A stretch of DNA of 64,000 bases, taken from positions 1-64,000 of the forward strand of contig CAJNOL010000465.1 of the NCBI GenBank assembly GCA_905250125.1, given 5' to 3'. A program made the position numbers and the translations under genes. This stretch comes from Rotaria sordida. Taxonomy: Eukaryota > Rotifera > Eurotatoria > Philodinida > Philodinidae. Positions 36,591 through 49,879 of this stretch are shown here, one piece after another; the first letter of the stretch is position 1, and each line of letters begins with the position of its first letter. The notes under the pieces were generated by a model. It had not been told where the DNA came from. It worked only from the letters and a program-made list of their open reading frames with translations, and made no database searches.

Positions 36591-36798
36591 ACATTGCCTT
36601 GATATTCATTTAGCTGATGTTCCACTGATAACATTACAGTTGGTGCCTATTCCCATAAAACTTGTTCTATCGTCTGATATTATAACATCACATGATGGAA
36701 TACTCTTTATGAGAGAAACACCAGCTAAACGAATACTCATTGGATTTTACTTTAGGTTTATTGATAAACTGATTGAAATGAAAAGCAACTTTGTGTAA
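36591..36798 (+). pseudogene. Orphan exon or gene remnant
   Basis: A 69-codon frame follows an AG acceptor (36589-36590) and ends in TAA (36796-36798). The product, with HLADVPLITLQLVPIPIKLV and HDGILFMRETPAKR, has coding-like composition. No start codon or upstream exon was found. The family is not recognised. A plus-strand frame further on (37112-37474) may be related debris but shows no clear coding signal. Confidence 0.35.
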
Positions 36799-38560
36799 AA
36801 AAAAAAGAATTCTTTTGATTGTTTCTACATTCTTCGAATGATATTAGAGTTTAATATATTCAAATGTGAACTTTTAAATTATTTTAGTAAAATTATATTT
36901 AGTATGAGTTCGATGAAATAAACTGAGTCTTACTTTAGTAAACAATTGTTCGTGTGAAATTAGTAAGATATTGTAAGATGCTCTATTGTCAAGGATAACA
37001 ATCTTTATTTTATTTTTTCTCTTTAATTTTTTGATATCTTTCAGAATATAATTAATTTGCAACAACATTAGTTTCATAAAAATCTCTTAAGTATTTTGTT
37101 TTAAATCGAGTTTGCTACTATTTCTTTCTTTGTCAAATTTGATAAATAATTTTGATCTATTGATTGAATCTTATGTGAATGAGGGCAATAATAATATTAT
37201 TTTTTACTTAATATTAATGCACACAAAGAGACATCCGGAAAATATACTGAATAAAACTATAAACAAATTCTTGTCATCTTATAAACAACTATCGAAATGG
37301 CTTCAATTCTCAAATAGATATTTATGTTTACTTTTCCGATCAACTTTTCCGACATTTTGTAGTTGTATAGAAAACAATTTATTTCTATCAAGGTCAAATA
37401 GTATAAAACTTAAATTCAATGAAACAAATTTCGAGCCATTTTTATCATATGGAATAATTAATATCTATATGTAGATGTTTGTATAGGAATTAGAATTAAG
37501 ATTGATTCGTGTTTTTATGGAACCGTACTGAACTGACCTGGTTTTTTTTAAAAGTTCAAATCATATTGATCTCTTCAACTATATGAGGATTATTAGAAAG
37601 TAAAAACGTTGAAATTGTAAGTCTATATGATTATCATTTGGGAATAATATAATGGTTGATTTTTCGATTGAATTGTTAATGATTTAAATAAAATTTTGTG
37701 AATATAATATTTGTTTTGAATGTTCTTGTCTCTTAATTAATCTTTTATGAAAATTGAATAAAAATCTTTTAATGATTTGTACTATTAAATATTTATAGTA
37801 AATAAATAATCTTCGATAATTATTTAGTTTTTATAAAAAAAAAAATATATTTTATAAGAAATGTTTGAGAAAACTGTCTTGTTTGACATGAAATAAATAT
37901 TCTAGAAGATATAACTGATGATAAAAAGAAAAAAAGCAATAAAAACTAATAAACGGAAATAACATTCTTGTGTTAATGAGTTTGTATTTTAGCTGGAAGA
38001 AAATAGTTCCATATGAATAGAATCTGTTGGTAGCATTAGTTTATTATTCTCCTTGATAAGATGAGTATAGATTGATGAACGGAAATCTTTTATTTTATGA
38101 TGAATGCATTGAAAATTTTTTTACTTTCTTCTTTAAGAGAAAATAATTTCTTTTATAAATGTGGTCTTCCTGTTTTTTTTCCTTTTCTATATTGATTATT
38201 ATCTAAAAGAAGATATGCTCTATTTTTCTTTCCGGTATGTGTTAATTATATTTTGTTCGGAAAATAGAATTATGTTTAAAAAAAAATTCCTTTTTATGTT
38301 TTAATTAAATTGATTATTTAAAATAATAATAATAATTTCAAATCTGTTCACGAATGTTAGATGTTAGTACGTGCAAATTGAGTTGATTGTATTTATAATA
38401 GTTAGAAAAGAGAGGAATCCCTTTTGTGACAAATAACAAAAAAAAAAAAAAAATCTTTCCCATTAGATTAGCGAAGCAAGAAAAAGCATAGCAAAAAAAG
38501 AAAAAAAAGATATTCTATTCTTATTTGGTTGCTATTTATTCTATTTGAACATAGCGTGTT
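36799..38560. other. Intergenic, no gene supported
   Basis: AT-rich, with long A and T runs near 38430-38520. The open frame at 37112-37474 has no ATG at its start and no recognised protein, so it is not called. Confidence 0.4.
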
Positions 38561-38812
38561 ATGTCATCAACATCATCATCATCTCAAACTTTCTCATCAT
38601 CATCAGTTCAAAATTCTAGTGAACTTATTGATTTAACATCATGTTCAACAACAAATAGAAATCCAACAAGTTTTGCACCTCTTCATCGAACAGTTGAATT
38701 AGAAAATCTTCATGATTATATTAAAAATGATGAAAAACAAATAACACCAACAAAAAAGACTTTAACAAAATGTATGACTGTCATTGGTGATGGAAGTGAC
38801 AAGCAGATTTAG
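38561..38812 (+). CDS. Small Ser/Thr-rich protein of unknown function (83 residues)
   Basis: Single-exon frame with ATG at 38561 and TAG at 38810-38812. The N-terminal third is mainly serine and threonine (MSSTSSSSQTF, SSSSVQNSSELIDLTS). The rest is mixed polar, including TVELENLHDYIKNDEKQ and a short TPTKKTLTKC. There is no signal peptide or membrane segment. Codon use resembles real genes here. It ends about 410 bases before the guanylate cyclase start and could also be a 5' exon of a longer transcript, but the stop codon argues for a separate short protein. Confidence 0.5.
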   Translation: MSSTSSSSQTFSSSSVQNSSELIDLTSCSTTNRNPTSFAPLHRTVELENLHDYIKNDEKQITPTKKTLTKCMTVIGDGSDKQI

Positions 38813-39225
38813 CATCTCTTGGTTTTTTTTCTTTTATTAAAACTTTTCTTTTTTTTTTTTTTTTTCTATTTCATTAATAAAGGAATTAATTCTGAAATTG
38901 AATCTATTAAAGAATATCCTAAATAGAATAGAATTTCATATTAAGAGAAAATTATTTTCGTAATAGAATACAATGACGAACCTTTTTTTTGTTTTATTGT
39001 AAGAAGATCAGCAATAAAAAATTTATTTTCAAGATTTTCTCTTATCTTTACATGAAAGAACACATGATGCTTTTTTTTTTTTTATAATAAATTATTCATT
39101 TGGAAATATAATCTTCTTCCACTTTCTACGTTTTTTTTTTTTACGTTTGATAGTATCTGCTTAAGGATTATTATAAAAGTGTATTTGTTTTCTGTCTGTT
39201 CGAGTTATCATCTATTTGATTAAAC

Positions 39226-42089
39226 ATGCTTTATGGAATATTATTGGAAAGTGCACGAGATGGTATATGTCTTAGTTATGGATATCATATATGGAAAAAA
39301 ATAGTACAGGAACTTAATTTTGAACATGAATCATTTACAACACTCGGTCGATATGAAGATAATTTAATCGAAAAAATAGCAGAATGTAAATAGTTTTTAT
39401 TTATTTGAATTAATTTCTATAAATAAATAAATCTATATGTTAAATAAGGTCTTGCTGATATTCTTCATGAAGGAACATTAGAATATTATATGCAATTTTT
39501 TGGTGAATGTTTTGTTCGTTTTTTTACAAATTATGGTTATGATAAAATCTTACGTGTTGCTGGAAGACATTTTAGAGATTTTCTTCATTCAATAGATCAA
39601 CTTCATGATTCAACTAAATTTAGTTTTCCACAAATGAAATCTCCATTATTTCATGTACTTGAGGAAGATGAACATGGAGCTTTTCTTCAATATAAGTAAA
39701 ATATTTATTTTTAAATAATTATTTAGAAATATTTTTTTTAATTAAAACAAAAAAAATCAGATCACGTCGTCGAGGTTTTCAACGATATATTGTTGGTCAA
39801 TTGAGAGAATGTGCAACACAATTTTATAATGAAGATATATATGTTAGAGTTCAAGATGACATATCAACAAATGAATGTAATCATATAACATTTTTTAATT
39901 GAAAAAGAAAAAAAAAAAAAGAAAGAAATTATTTCTAGGTACTCTTATTATATTTCGAGTTGATTTTAATAATTCAGCTGTTAAAGAAACATCAAAACGT
40001 TTTCTTAATATTCCAAATTTACCAGATATAACAAGTGAAACATTTTTTAAAGTATTTCCATTTTGTCTTTTAATTGATCCATCAATGCGTATATATCATA
40101 TGGGAAAATCAATAAAAAGTCTTTTTCCTGTTGATACTGTTTTAACTGGTCGATACGTTGATGAAATTTTTCGACTTGTTCGACCAGATATTGTATTTCA
40201 ATGGGATAAAGTTAGTTTTTTTTTATTTTATTTTTATTCTTATATTGATTTGTTTCTATATAAAGGTACTTAGTTATGGTCGACATATTGTATTTTTAAT
40301 AGAAAGTCGAATACCACTACGATCTGATAAAGGAAATAAATCAAATGAAAATTCAATAATTCAAAGACTTAGAAAAACAATAGGAACAACAGGAAGTTCA
40401 GCTATTCGATTAAAAGGACAAATGAAATGGATATCAAGTTGGAATATGATTGTTTTTTTATGTCATCCTGTGTATGTTTTTTCTTTTTTTTTTTATTATT
40501 ATTATTATTTTTAAGAAAATAATTAATGATAAAAAAAAACCAAATAGATTATCAACAACTGAAGAAATGATGAATATTGGATTAACACTTCATGATTTAA
40601 ATTTTTATGATGGAAGTAGTGAAATTCTGATAGCAGGTATGCAACATGCAAAACAATTGCAAGCAGCTATTGATAAAGTATGATAAAAATATTTTTTTTT
40701 TTGTTTTGATTAATAAAAAAGAAAATCTAACTAATTTAAGCAACATGCTTGGATAACACAATTACAAGCAACTAAAGTTGAATTACAAGAATGGCGTCGA
40801 AAAGGAAAACGTCTTCTTTATTCAATGATGCCACGTCATATAGCTCAAATGCTTCAACAAGGAGTTGTAGCTAATTCAATTTGCGAAGTTTTTATTTTGA
40901 AAATTTTTTTTTAATTATTTATTTATTTTTGTTTGGTTTTTTTATAATTTTAGTCACATAAATTGATAACTGTTTTATTTTGTTATACATTAGATTTTAA
41001 AGATGTTATACAAAAATTATCCCCAACAGAAATAGTTCAATCTATTAATCAAATGGTTATTATGTTTGATCAATGTTCAGAAAAATATGATGTTTTTAAA
41101 GTAAAATATTAAAGAAATTTATAAAGAAAAAAAAAAAAACTTTCAAATAAAGGTTGAAACAAAAGCTGATTCATCTTATATGATTGTTTCGGGTATTCAA
41201 GAACGACCTCAACAAAGACGAATATCAAATATGGTAAAGATTTATTTATTTTCTATTTAATTTAATCTTTTGTTTTGTTTTGTTTTTTTATGATTGAAGT
41301 CATCATCAAGTGCAAGAAGTTCAGTAGGTGAAGATAGTTTAGAAGACGGAGTAACAACTATAAAAAATCCACTTGGTTTAAATCAAGCTGAAATTGTTGC
41401 TGGACTTGCTCTTGAAATTTTAAAACAATCAAAAAAAATAATTAATAAAATAAGCAAAATACCATTTAAAACAAAAATTGGTTTTCATTCAGGTCCAGCT
41501 GTTGGAGGAATTGTTGGACATAAAAATTATCAATATTGTCTTTTTGGTGATACTGTTAATACGGTTTCTATTCTATTAGAATTTAATTTTGTTTATTTTA
41601 TTCGATTTTTATTTCTTAGGCAAGTCGAGTGACAACAACAAGTGATGTAAGTGATTTATCTTAACAAAAATTCATAAATAATTCGTATCACTTTAAGGTG
41701 GGTCGAATTCATTTAAGTGCAGCAGCTTGGCAATTATTAAAAGATTCGACTTATTTTGAAACAAATCCTCGAGGAAAAATTCAAATGAAGGTTTTTTTTT
41801 CTATTTAATATAATAATAATATAAATATTTATTTTTATTTTAATAAATATAGGGTAAAGGTGAAATGCAAACATATTGGTTAAATGGAGCTAAAGATGCA
41901 TATATTGAACATACAATTATATTAGAATCAAAAAATGAAATCGTTGATAATGATGTTTTATCTGATTATCATCCAACAATGTATGAAATAAATGATCGAG
42001 GAAAACCAATTTCAAATATAATTAATAAATTACCTTCATCATCTGATCAATGTCCATTTAGTACTTTTAAAACATCTCACTTTATTTAA
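39226..42089 (+). CDS. H-NOX (soluble) guanylate cyclase, beta-like subunit
   Basis: Makes cGMP from GTP under control of NO or another gas bound to heme. Thirteen exons (39226-39385, 39449-39695, 39761-39876, 39939-40210, 40266-40471, 40548-40677, 40741-40887, 40954-41100, 41153-41233, 41300-41563, 41620-41646, 41698-41790, 41853-42089), 708 residues. The H-NOX domain (about 1-185) has the heme His106 and Y135-K-S-R-R139, matching the YxSxR motif. An H-NOXA/PAS-like domain (about 200-335) and a coiled-coil helix ending LLYSMMPRHIA follow, then the cyclase domain (about 427-625). The cyclase keeps the base-selecting E477 (VET) and C582 (YCLFGDTVN). The first metal Asp is replaced: FSD reads F435-C-Y437. 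That is normal for beta subunits, which lack it, so a partner alpha subunit is expected. There is a Ser-rich insertion of about 30 residues in the cyclase domain. Confidence 0.93.
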
Positions 42090-42742
42090 ATAAACTATAT
42101 AGATTTTTATCAAATATTTTGAGAAAAACAAAACTGAAAGAGAACTTATTTTTATCATATGTTTATTATAATAAATATTGTCATTGTTTTTTGTTTTTGT
42201 TTATTGTCATATTGTCTTCAGTTTAATATTAATTATTTGTAACTATCTCAAATTTAAACCTCTATGAAAATTAATCGAATGATTTTATTTAATTATATGA
42301 AAAATTTACTCATAAGACTATAATTAAATGCCTATCTTTCTTATCAGTACGTGCGAGAACGTTTGATTCGTATAATTGTGGGTTTTTTTTAATGACCTGA
42401 AAGTTTGTGCTATTTAGTATGCAAAAAACAGTAAATTGTTATTATGTCGTTTAAACTAACTAATATAAATCGGAATCTTGATCTCATATTAGAATATAAA
42501 GTTATTTTTAAGTAAAAGCTTTCTTTTTCTTTTTTTCTTTTTCATTAGAAATTTATTGTCAACTACATGTGAATATGTCGAGGTATTTTTGTTTTGTTCT
42601 GTTCGTGTACTTTATCTACCTTACAAAATTCTTCTGACCCACCTTTTTTTTTCCCAGTGTGAAATTTATTCCATATTTGTAGTGGAGATTTTTATCGTAA
42701 TATAAATATTTTTATTCTGAGAATATTTCTCTATTTGTTGAG
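42090..42742. other. Intergenic between cyclase and Argonaute genes
   Basis: AT-rich; contains the 3' untranslated region of the cyclase and upstream sequence of the Argonaute gene. No other feature recognised. Confidence 0.4.
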
Positions 42743-42751
42743 TATATAAAG
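42743..42751 (+). promoter_or_regulatory. TATA-box candidate for the Argonaute gene
   Basis: TATATAAAG lies 122 bases before the Argonaute start codon. In such AT-rich DNA similar words are common, so this is position-based only. Confidence 0.3.
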
Positions 42752-42872
42752 ACGAAAATTTTTCTCAATAGTTATACGAAAGAATATTTTATTTGTGTCT
42801 ATAAAATATTGTTTTTTTTTCCAGATAAATTATTTCATATCATTACCTTTCGTATTAATAATCAAAAATAAA

Positions 42873-45800
42873 ATGTCGAAACGCCCATGTAAGATTAATT
42901 CATAGTAAATTCATAATTTATTTTTTATTGTTTTTCATTAAGCTCGATCAACTGGTTCAACTGTTCCGAAACTAATCTCTAGTAATCCAACTAGAAGTAC
43001 TGTAACAGTACCTGAGCGTTCTCAAAGTGAATATCCAACACTAACAGAAGCAATGAATAGAGTTTCATTGGGAGGATCTGAATCAACGAGTGAAGCTCGT
43101 TCTCAAACAACTCGTCCATCATATCAACGTCGAATTTTATATTCAGCTGTTCCTGATTCAGCTGTATTAACACCAATTCATCGTCCTGATGAATATGGTA
43201 AAGCAGGCAAATCTATTCAAATATATACAAATCATTTTCGTGTATCTATTGATGATGCAATTGTTAATCAGTATGATATTGAAATTTCAATGGTTCGTCG
43301 TGATGGAAAATTATGTTCAGCACGAAAAAATGAACGTTGGCAAACATTACAAGAACTTTCTAAGAAAGAAAAAAATTTTCCCATTGTCTGGTAAGTTTTT
43401 CTTGTTGTTATGATTTTTGTTTTAAACTAAAATGACAAAAAAAAAAAATTTTTATTAATATTATATATTATTAATATTATATATTAGGTATGACGAAGGT
43501 AAAAATTTGTATACCAGAGAATTATTAACAGATTTTACAAAACCAATTCGTATTACATTAAAAATCAATAATGAAGATAAAATATTTGAATTTAAAGTAT
43601 TGAATCTTGTTCGTCAAGAAAAGATTCGTGATATTTTTGATTTTATTAATGGACGAACTGTAACACGACCACGAGATCCTGTACGAGTCATTGAAACTTT
43701 ATTTAAACAGAGTATTCGTAATGATCTTGTTTGTATACGAAATAAATTTTATAGTCGACGTCAAAAACTAATTGATCTTGGTAAGTTTTTTTTTTGTATT
43801 AAGATTTGTGTTTATTTTGATAAATTAATTAAAGGTGATGGACGTGGTATGGCTAGTGGTTTTCATCAAGCATTATGTCTTACACATGGTGGACCAACGT
43901 TGAATATTAATTTAGCATTTACATGTTTTTATTTACCATTAAATTTTGTTGATTTTTCTTGTAAATATTTACGAAAAGATATCACCCAAAGAATTACTGA
44001 AACTGAAATCGAAGGAATAAAACGACTTTTTAAAAATCTTCCAAGTATATTTCAATGTTTAATTATTCTTTAAAGAGAAATCTTTTTTTTTCTTCTAATA
44101 TAGTTGAAACAACTCATACCGGTCGTCCTCTTCGATATCGAGTAAAAGGTTTTGGTAAATCAGCAAATCAATTAACATTTAATCTTCATTCTGATAAAGA
44201 TCAAACAACAGCAACAACATTGGAGAAATCAATTAGTGTTGCTGAATATTTTTCTATAAAATATAAACGATTAGAATATCCTCATCTTCCTTGTGTTGAT
44301 GCTAGAAATTCAAATGAAGAAAAAGCACATTGGTTACCAATGGAAGTTGTTAAAGTAAAATTTATCAATGAAAACATATATTCTATTTACTAATTTTATT
44401 TAATAGATTGTTGAATGGGAACGTGCTTTAAGACCACTTGATAGTGTTCAACGTGCTCTTGTTTCAAAAACAACAATTATTAAACCCGATAAACGATATG
44501 ATGATATTATGAAAATTGTACGACAAAGAAATTTTCAATCAGATTCATATTTACGAGCATTAAATATCAAAGTAGATACAAATGAAATGATACAAATTAA
44601 AGGTAAATTAAGAGATTTAAGATTTGATTAGAATTTTATTGATAAATTTAGCTCGTATTTTACCAACACCGGAAGTTAAATATCGTGGTTCAAAAAATAA
44701 TGAAGTCGCTGAAGATGTTGCAGTAGGAAAATGGTCAATAAGAAATCGATTTTATAATAGTCCGATGATTAATCAATGGGGAATGATATATTTTGGTCCT
44801 AAACTTGATAAATATATAATTGATATTTTAACAGACTTTCAAAATCAACTTCCACAAGTAAATTTTCATCATATTTTATCATCTTATTGATTGAAAATAA
44901 TTTTTAGCTAACAGCTGAATTCGGTGTGATATTTACATCAAAACCGAAGACTATTGCACAACCTCCTCGAAGTGAAGAAATTGAAGTTGCAATGAAAAGA
45001 GCTAGTAATGAAAAATGGCAAATAGCCATTGTTGTACTTAATGATGTTCAACCAGAAGTTTATGAATGTATTAAACAATGGGGTAATCAAACACTCGGTG
45101 TAACTACTCAATGTGTTAATTTTCAATCACTTCAACGAAATTCTGGCAAATATCGCATGTGTAAAGATTTTATATTTTCTTAAGTCAATTGTTTTAATGA
45201 AATTATTTTCAGATGTTCAAAATTTAAGTCAAAAAATCAATGCAAAAATCGGTGGTATTAATGGAATTGTTAATTTAAAAGCAGCACTTAGTCATTCATC
45301 ACATGAAGATTTATTTATGTTCTTTGGTGCTGATGTAGGATATACATTTAATCAAGATTTATTTTTTCAATTTTTTCATGTAGGTTACTCATACAACTTG
45401 TTCGATTGATCATTCATCAATTGCAGCTGTTGTTGGTTCGTGTGATCCAACTTGTAGTCGTTACGCAGCACGTCTTAGTGAACGTATATTTTCTCTATTT
45501 CAAATTTTAATTTTTTGGAAAATATCTTTTTTTATTTTTACTTAAAGAATATCCAAAACAAGGTCGTTGTTCGGTAGAAATTATCAAAGAATTAGATAAA
45601 ATGATTATTGATTTACTTAAAGTTTTTATTCGTACATGTGGTAATCGTTTACCTAATCGTATTGTTTTTTATCGTGATGGTGTTGACGATGGACAGTTTC
45701 AAAAAGTACTTGATAATGAAATAAATAAAATAAAAGATGCTTGTCGCGGTAAATTTAATTTAATTTTGAATTTGTTTATTTTTTGTGTATGTTTAGTTGT

Positions 45801-46471
45801 GTACGGAAAGTTACAATTACCTAGATTAACATTTGTTATTGCTAAGAGAGGACATAACACACGGTTCTTTGGTTATGATGGCCAACGTACAAGTAATATA
45901 GAAGCAGGCACAGTTATTGATCAAGATATTACACATCCATCACAATTTGACTTTTACTTGTGTTCACAAGCTGCAATGTAAGTCTTTGTTTTCCTTTATA
46001 ATGATTGAATTCGATTAATTGATTAATAGAATGGGTACATCTCGTCCAACTCTTTATCATGTTCTTCATGATGAAAATGGTTTTAGTAGTGATGATATTC
46101 AACAACTTACTTATTGGGTATGTATTTTTTAAATAAATAAATAAATAATTTATTGAATTTTGTTGAAATAGCTTTGTCATACGGATGCTCGTTGCACAAA
46201 ATCAGTCTCGGTTCCAGCTCCAATTCATTATGCAGATTTAGCTGCACATGCTGCTCGTATGTATAAATTTGGTGATGATCTTGATCGACATGAAGAAAAG
46301 TCAGTGTAAGAACTCTTTTTTTTCTATTTCAAGTTTTTATTGTTATGTTTTTATAATTTTTGTTTTAGTGATGATGACTTTGATGAATCGGAAAATATTT
46401 CATTAAAAGATATTGAAACTAAAGTTATGATATTAAATGATAAAATTCAAAATAATATGTGGTTTGTTTGA
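42873..46471 (+). CDS. Argonaute (AGO subfamily), slicer motif complete
   Basis: Binds small RNAs and silences complementary targets in RNA interference. Fifteen exons (42873-42888, 42943-43390, 43488-43780, 43835-44044, 44104-44354, 44407-44602, 44652-44857, 44908-45160, 45213-45334, 45384-45483, 45548-45748, 45797-45977, 46030-46117, 46172-46305, 46369-46471) sum to 2802 bases, 933 residues. A disordered Ser/Thr-rich head precedes the N domain. The PAZ domain (about 310-455) has YPHLPCVD. The MID domain has the 5'-phosphate pocket words [16 protein letters not shown]. The PIWI domain carries all four catalytic residues: D665 (GADVTH, split by an intron), E709 (VEIIKEL), D742 ([11 protein letters not shown]) and H836 (LYHVLHD). 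The C-terminus ends MWFV, close to the family end. The AGO rather than PIWI clade is favoured by FDFYLCS and [11 protein letters not shown]. Confidence 0.96.
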
Positions 46472-47628
46472 ACGTTGCCTTTTTTTATGTTAAAAAATTT
46501 CTTTTAAGTTTTATTGTTTTACTTTTTTTACAATCGTCAATAAAGACACGTGAGTGTGTTTGAAATCGCATAAGCAGTTCTATAAACTATGACATACAGA
46601 TTTGTCTCGAAAAAAAGAAGCAGAAACAATCTTCAAATCTATAAGATTAAACAAGAAAGAAAATAATATAAACAACTTGCAGCTTTTTGAATGCTACTTA
46701 TAATAATAGACAAGCGTAAATCTACTGTAATATTTTACCGTTTGGTTGAAAAAAAGTATCAGAAATCGTTCATCATCGATTTAATTAATTATATTTAAGA
46801 TTACTGAATAACTATACCTAAATTTTTTCTATTTTCATGTTCAGACAATGGCATAGAACATTTTGTTTAAAAGATGCTAGCGTAATCTCTGCGGGACTAC
46901 AATGTGAAAAACGATGTTTGATAACTTGATTGTAGACATAAGATTAATACTGTACGACGAAACAGATACATGCTAAAATTTTTTAAGCCAGCGAAACTCA
47001 TACCTCTCAAATACTATGAAATCAAACGAACAAAAATAGAGAAAGGAATTTTTTTATCATCAATCATAAAAATATATTTCGCTATCACTATGTTGATTAA
47101 AGAAAGCTTATGCATAATGAAACTGGAATTTGTCTCAGGACATTATTTTAAAAAAAATGAATAATGAAAATATAAAATAGAAAAACGGATAAAAAATTAA
47201 TTTTTCAATTTATATAACTTTTAAACTTCGTACTACAAAGCAAAAGACAAGATATATTTTCTAAGAAAACCTACAAAATCTTTAGTTACAAAATCTTGTA
47301 TTTTGCTCTTTAGTGAGAAATATAAAAGTTATTTAAAGTAATAAGATTTATTCTTTATCTATTTTTTAATATTTTCAGTTTTTACTCTCAAGACATTTAT
47401 TTTATATTTTTGGTTAACTGTTAGTTCGTTTTTATTGAAATCATAATTAAATTCCTTAAAAAGAGCTAAGAACGAAGATTGACTTTTCAAATGTAAACTT
47501 GTCTTTCTTCATGAATGGTTTATATTAAATGATTAATACTAATCCATTATGAATATTTGGACTTTAATGATTTTTCCTCTATCTACACTTATACTTGTAT
47601 GACTAACTCATTATATATATAGATACAG
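46472..47628. other. Intergenic after Argonaute, no gene seen
   Basis: AT-rich. A 64-codon plus-strand frame at 46970-47164 has no recognisable protein. Confidence 0.4.
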
Positions 47629-47769
47629 TGCGGGCCGTAAAAAGCATGTACTTTTTTGTTTTTACGCATNNNNNNNNNNNNNNNNNNNNNNNNNNNNNNN
47701 NNNNNNNNNNNNNNNNNNNNNNNNNNNNNNNNNNNNNNNNNNNNNNNNNNNNNNNNNNNNNNNNNNNNN
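47629..47769. mobile_element. Tc1/mariner-like terminal repeat running into an assembly gap
   Basis: A terminal-repeat-like sequence CAGTGCGGGCCGTAAAAAGC begins near 47627 after a TA, then the sequence breaks into 100 N (47670-47769). The other end was not found, so only a probable left end is claimed. Confidence 0.4.
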
Positions 47770-47984
47770 ATTTTTTGTCTTTAATTTGTTTATGATCTTT
47801 ATAGATCGATAGAACAGAGTGTGCTGATCGCGAATCTGACGTTTTTTTCAGACTTGATTGAATAATAAAAGAGATCTTGACTCTTTTTCCTGAGCTGAAA
47901 AAGCAGGTTTTGACCCAGAAGACCACTATTATCCGTGTACAAGTCATTCAAAATAGACTCATTCGATGCAGAATGTTTTTCTTT

Positions 47985-48470
47985 ATCAGAATATATAAAA
48001 TAGTTAAGGAAGTGAAAATCTTGTTGAAAAGTTTTTGGGAGATCATCGCCACGATTAGGTCTTATGATCATTAGCAGTGATTTTTACGATCCTATGAAAG
48101 TGTACTTTAGATATATGAATCAGTGAGATGTTTGGAACACTAACGTAACTCATTGAGCTGCATCTTTTGTAACGAACTTGACAGCTCTTCCGTTTCATGA
48201 TAGGTTTTGATACATCCCTAGAAAATCACATGTTTGCAAAGAAGTGATTACTTGAACGTGGAATACGATGTAGTAATTAGTCTTAAAAGATGCAGCTCAA
48301 TCAGTTACATTAGTGTTCCAAATATCTCACTGGTTCACTTATCTAAAGTACATTTCCATAGGATCCTAAAAATCACTGGTAATGGCCATAGAATTCAATC
48401 GGAACGATGATCTCCCAAACCCTTTTCAATAAGATTTTCAATTCCTTAACTATTTTATATATTCTGATAG
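47985..48470. repeat. Inverted repeat (foldback)
   Basis: Arms about 47985-48175 and 48270-48470 are reverse complements. Clear blocks are AAAGATGCAGCTCAAT against its complement, CATAGGATCCTAAAAATCAC against GTGATTTTTACGATCCTATG, and TATTTTATATATTCTGATA at the outer edge. The spacer is about 95 bases. Open frames overlapping the left arm (47799-48074) are by-products. Confidence 0.7.
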
Positions 48471-49879
48471 TCACAGTTCGATCGTAATCGAACACATGGA
48501 GAAGGACTTAATAATGGAGTTAAATCTATAATAGATTAAAGTTTAAAAAAAGCGTTCAAGTGCGCATCTTGAACTAACTATGTCTAAATGAATAAAAGTG
48601 AGAGCGATGATATTCTCTTTGATATATCGCTACTTTATTGATTGATCTTATATGAAAAAATTAAAAAAAGAATATGAACTGTGGGTGCCATGTTCTCAAA
48701 CAATTCCCTATATCCTCAATTAAAACAATATTTTTATTTCGAAAATAAATATCTTCAATACTTTACATTATTCATATGAATGAAAATCGAATGTCTATTG
48801 AAGGAAAATCAGAAACTATTAGAAAACTTTGAAGAAAAGTTTTAGGGATTGAGAAATGTGTATGGGTTATCACTTTCATTTTTCTGAAATAGTCGCTTGT
48901 TGACCAAGGATTTAAGTGCACAATTCCTAGAATTTGATACCAGATTTCACTACTCTGAAAACTTTCTATTAAACTGGATAAGAGATTGTAATTTTCCTTC
49001 AGTATCGATTCATTGACACGAAATAATCAAATCCATAAATTGGGTGTAGGTATATCATTGTACCTTTCACAAATATCAACACCTATACCTCACTCAACTA
49101 GAGTTTGATAAAGATTTTGCAGGTTATGTATTTTCTATTCGTATAATGAAACATAAAATGTGATGCGAACTCCACATTATCGTACTAAAGGTAATGTATT
49201 GGCAATTTTTTTTTTCTTTTTTTACGCTGGCAATCAATTATTCCTTTGAGACATACATCATACAATTAATGTAAACAAGTAAAAATTCAGATATATTTCT
49301 AACGTCAACATCGCCTATAATGATTTTATTTTGTAATCGGATCAATACTGCTAACTTTTTATGCAACTTTCTATTCGAATAAAGAAGATCTACATGAACA
49401 AAGAACTTTCAGAAACATTAAAAATATTTTAAAAGCTTAAATCTTGACATCTTTTTTTTTGTTCTAATTCTTATTAATAAAAGAATTTCTTTATAAGTTT
49501 ATCGAATTTTTATGAACTTTAAATATTCAATAGAATATGATAATTCACTGAGAATATTTTAGAATATTTGATTTAATATTAGTTTTTTGTCTAAACATAA
49601 GAATATTTTTGGTTTTAATTGTTTAGTCACATTATAGTTGAAAGTAGATGACTAATGAATCATATATATGATTGGTAAATTCAGAAAAACAAAAGAAAAG
49701 AATTACATAGAATCATTTGACTAAATAAATCAGTAAGATAACTACATGATGGAGGAACGATTGAAAAAATTCTATATGTTTATTTATTTAGGCATATTCA
49801 TTCTAGACGACAATATTTGTTTAATTTATTTTTTCTAAATTATTAAAACATATTGACTAGTTCATTATTGTCTTGTGAT
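48471..49879. other. Intergenic, no gene seen
   Basis: AT-rich DNA upstream of the WD40 gene. No coding signal recognised. Confidence 0.4.

Noticed and set aside
37112-37474. 120-codon open frame
   Set aside because: No ATG at the start, low-complexity hydrophobic beginning, no recognised family; may be debris near the orphan exon at 36.6 kb.
47603-47947. Open frame spanning the 100-N gap
   Set aside because: The frame is continuous only because N codons are not stops.
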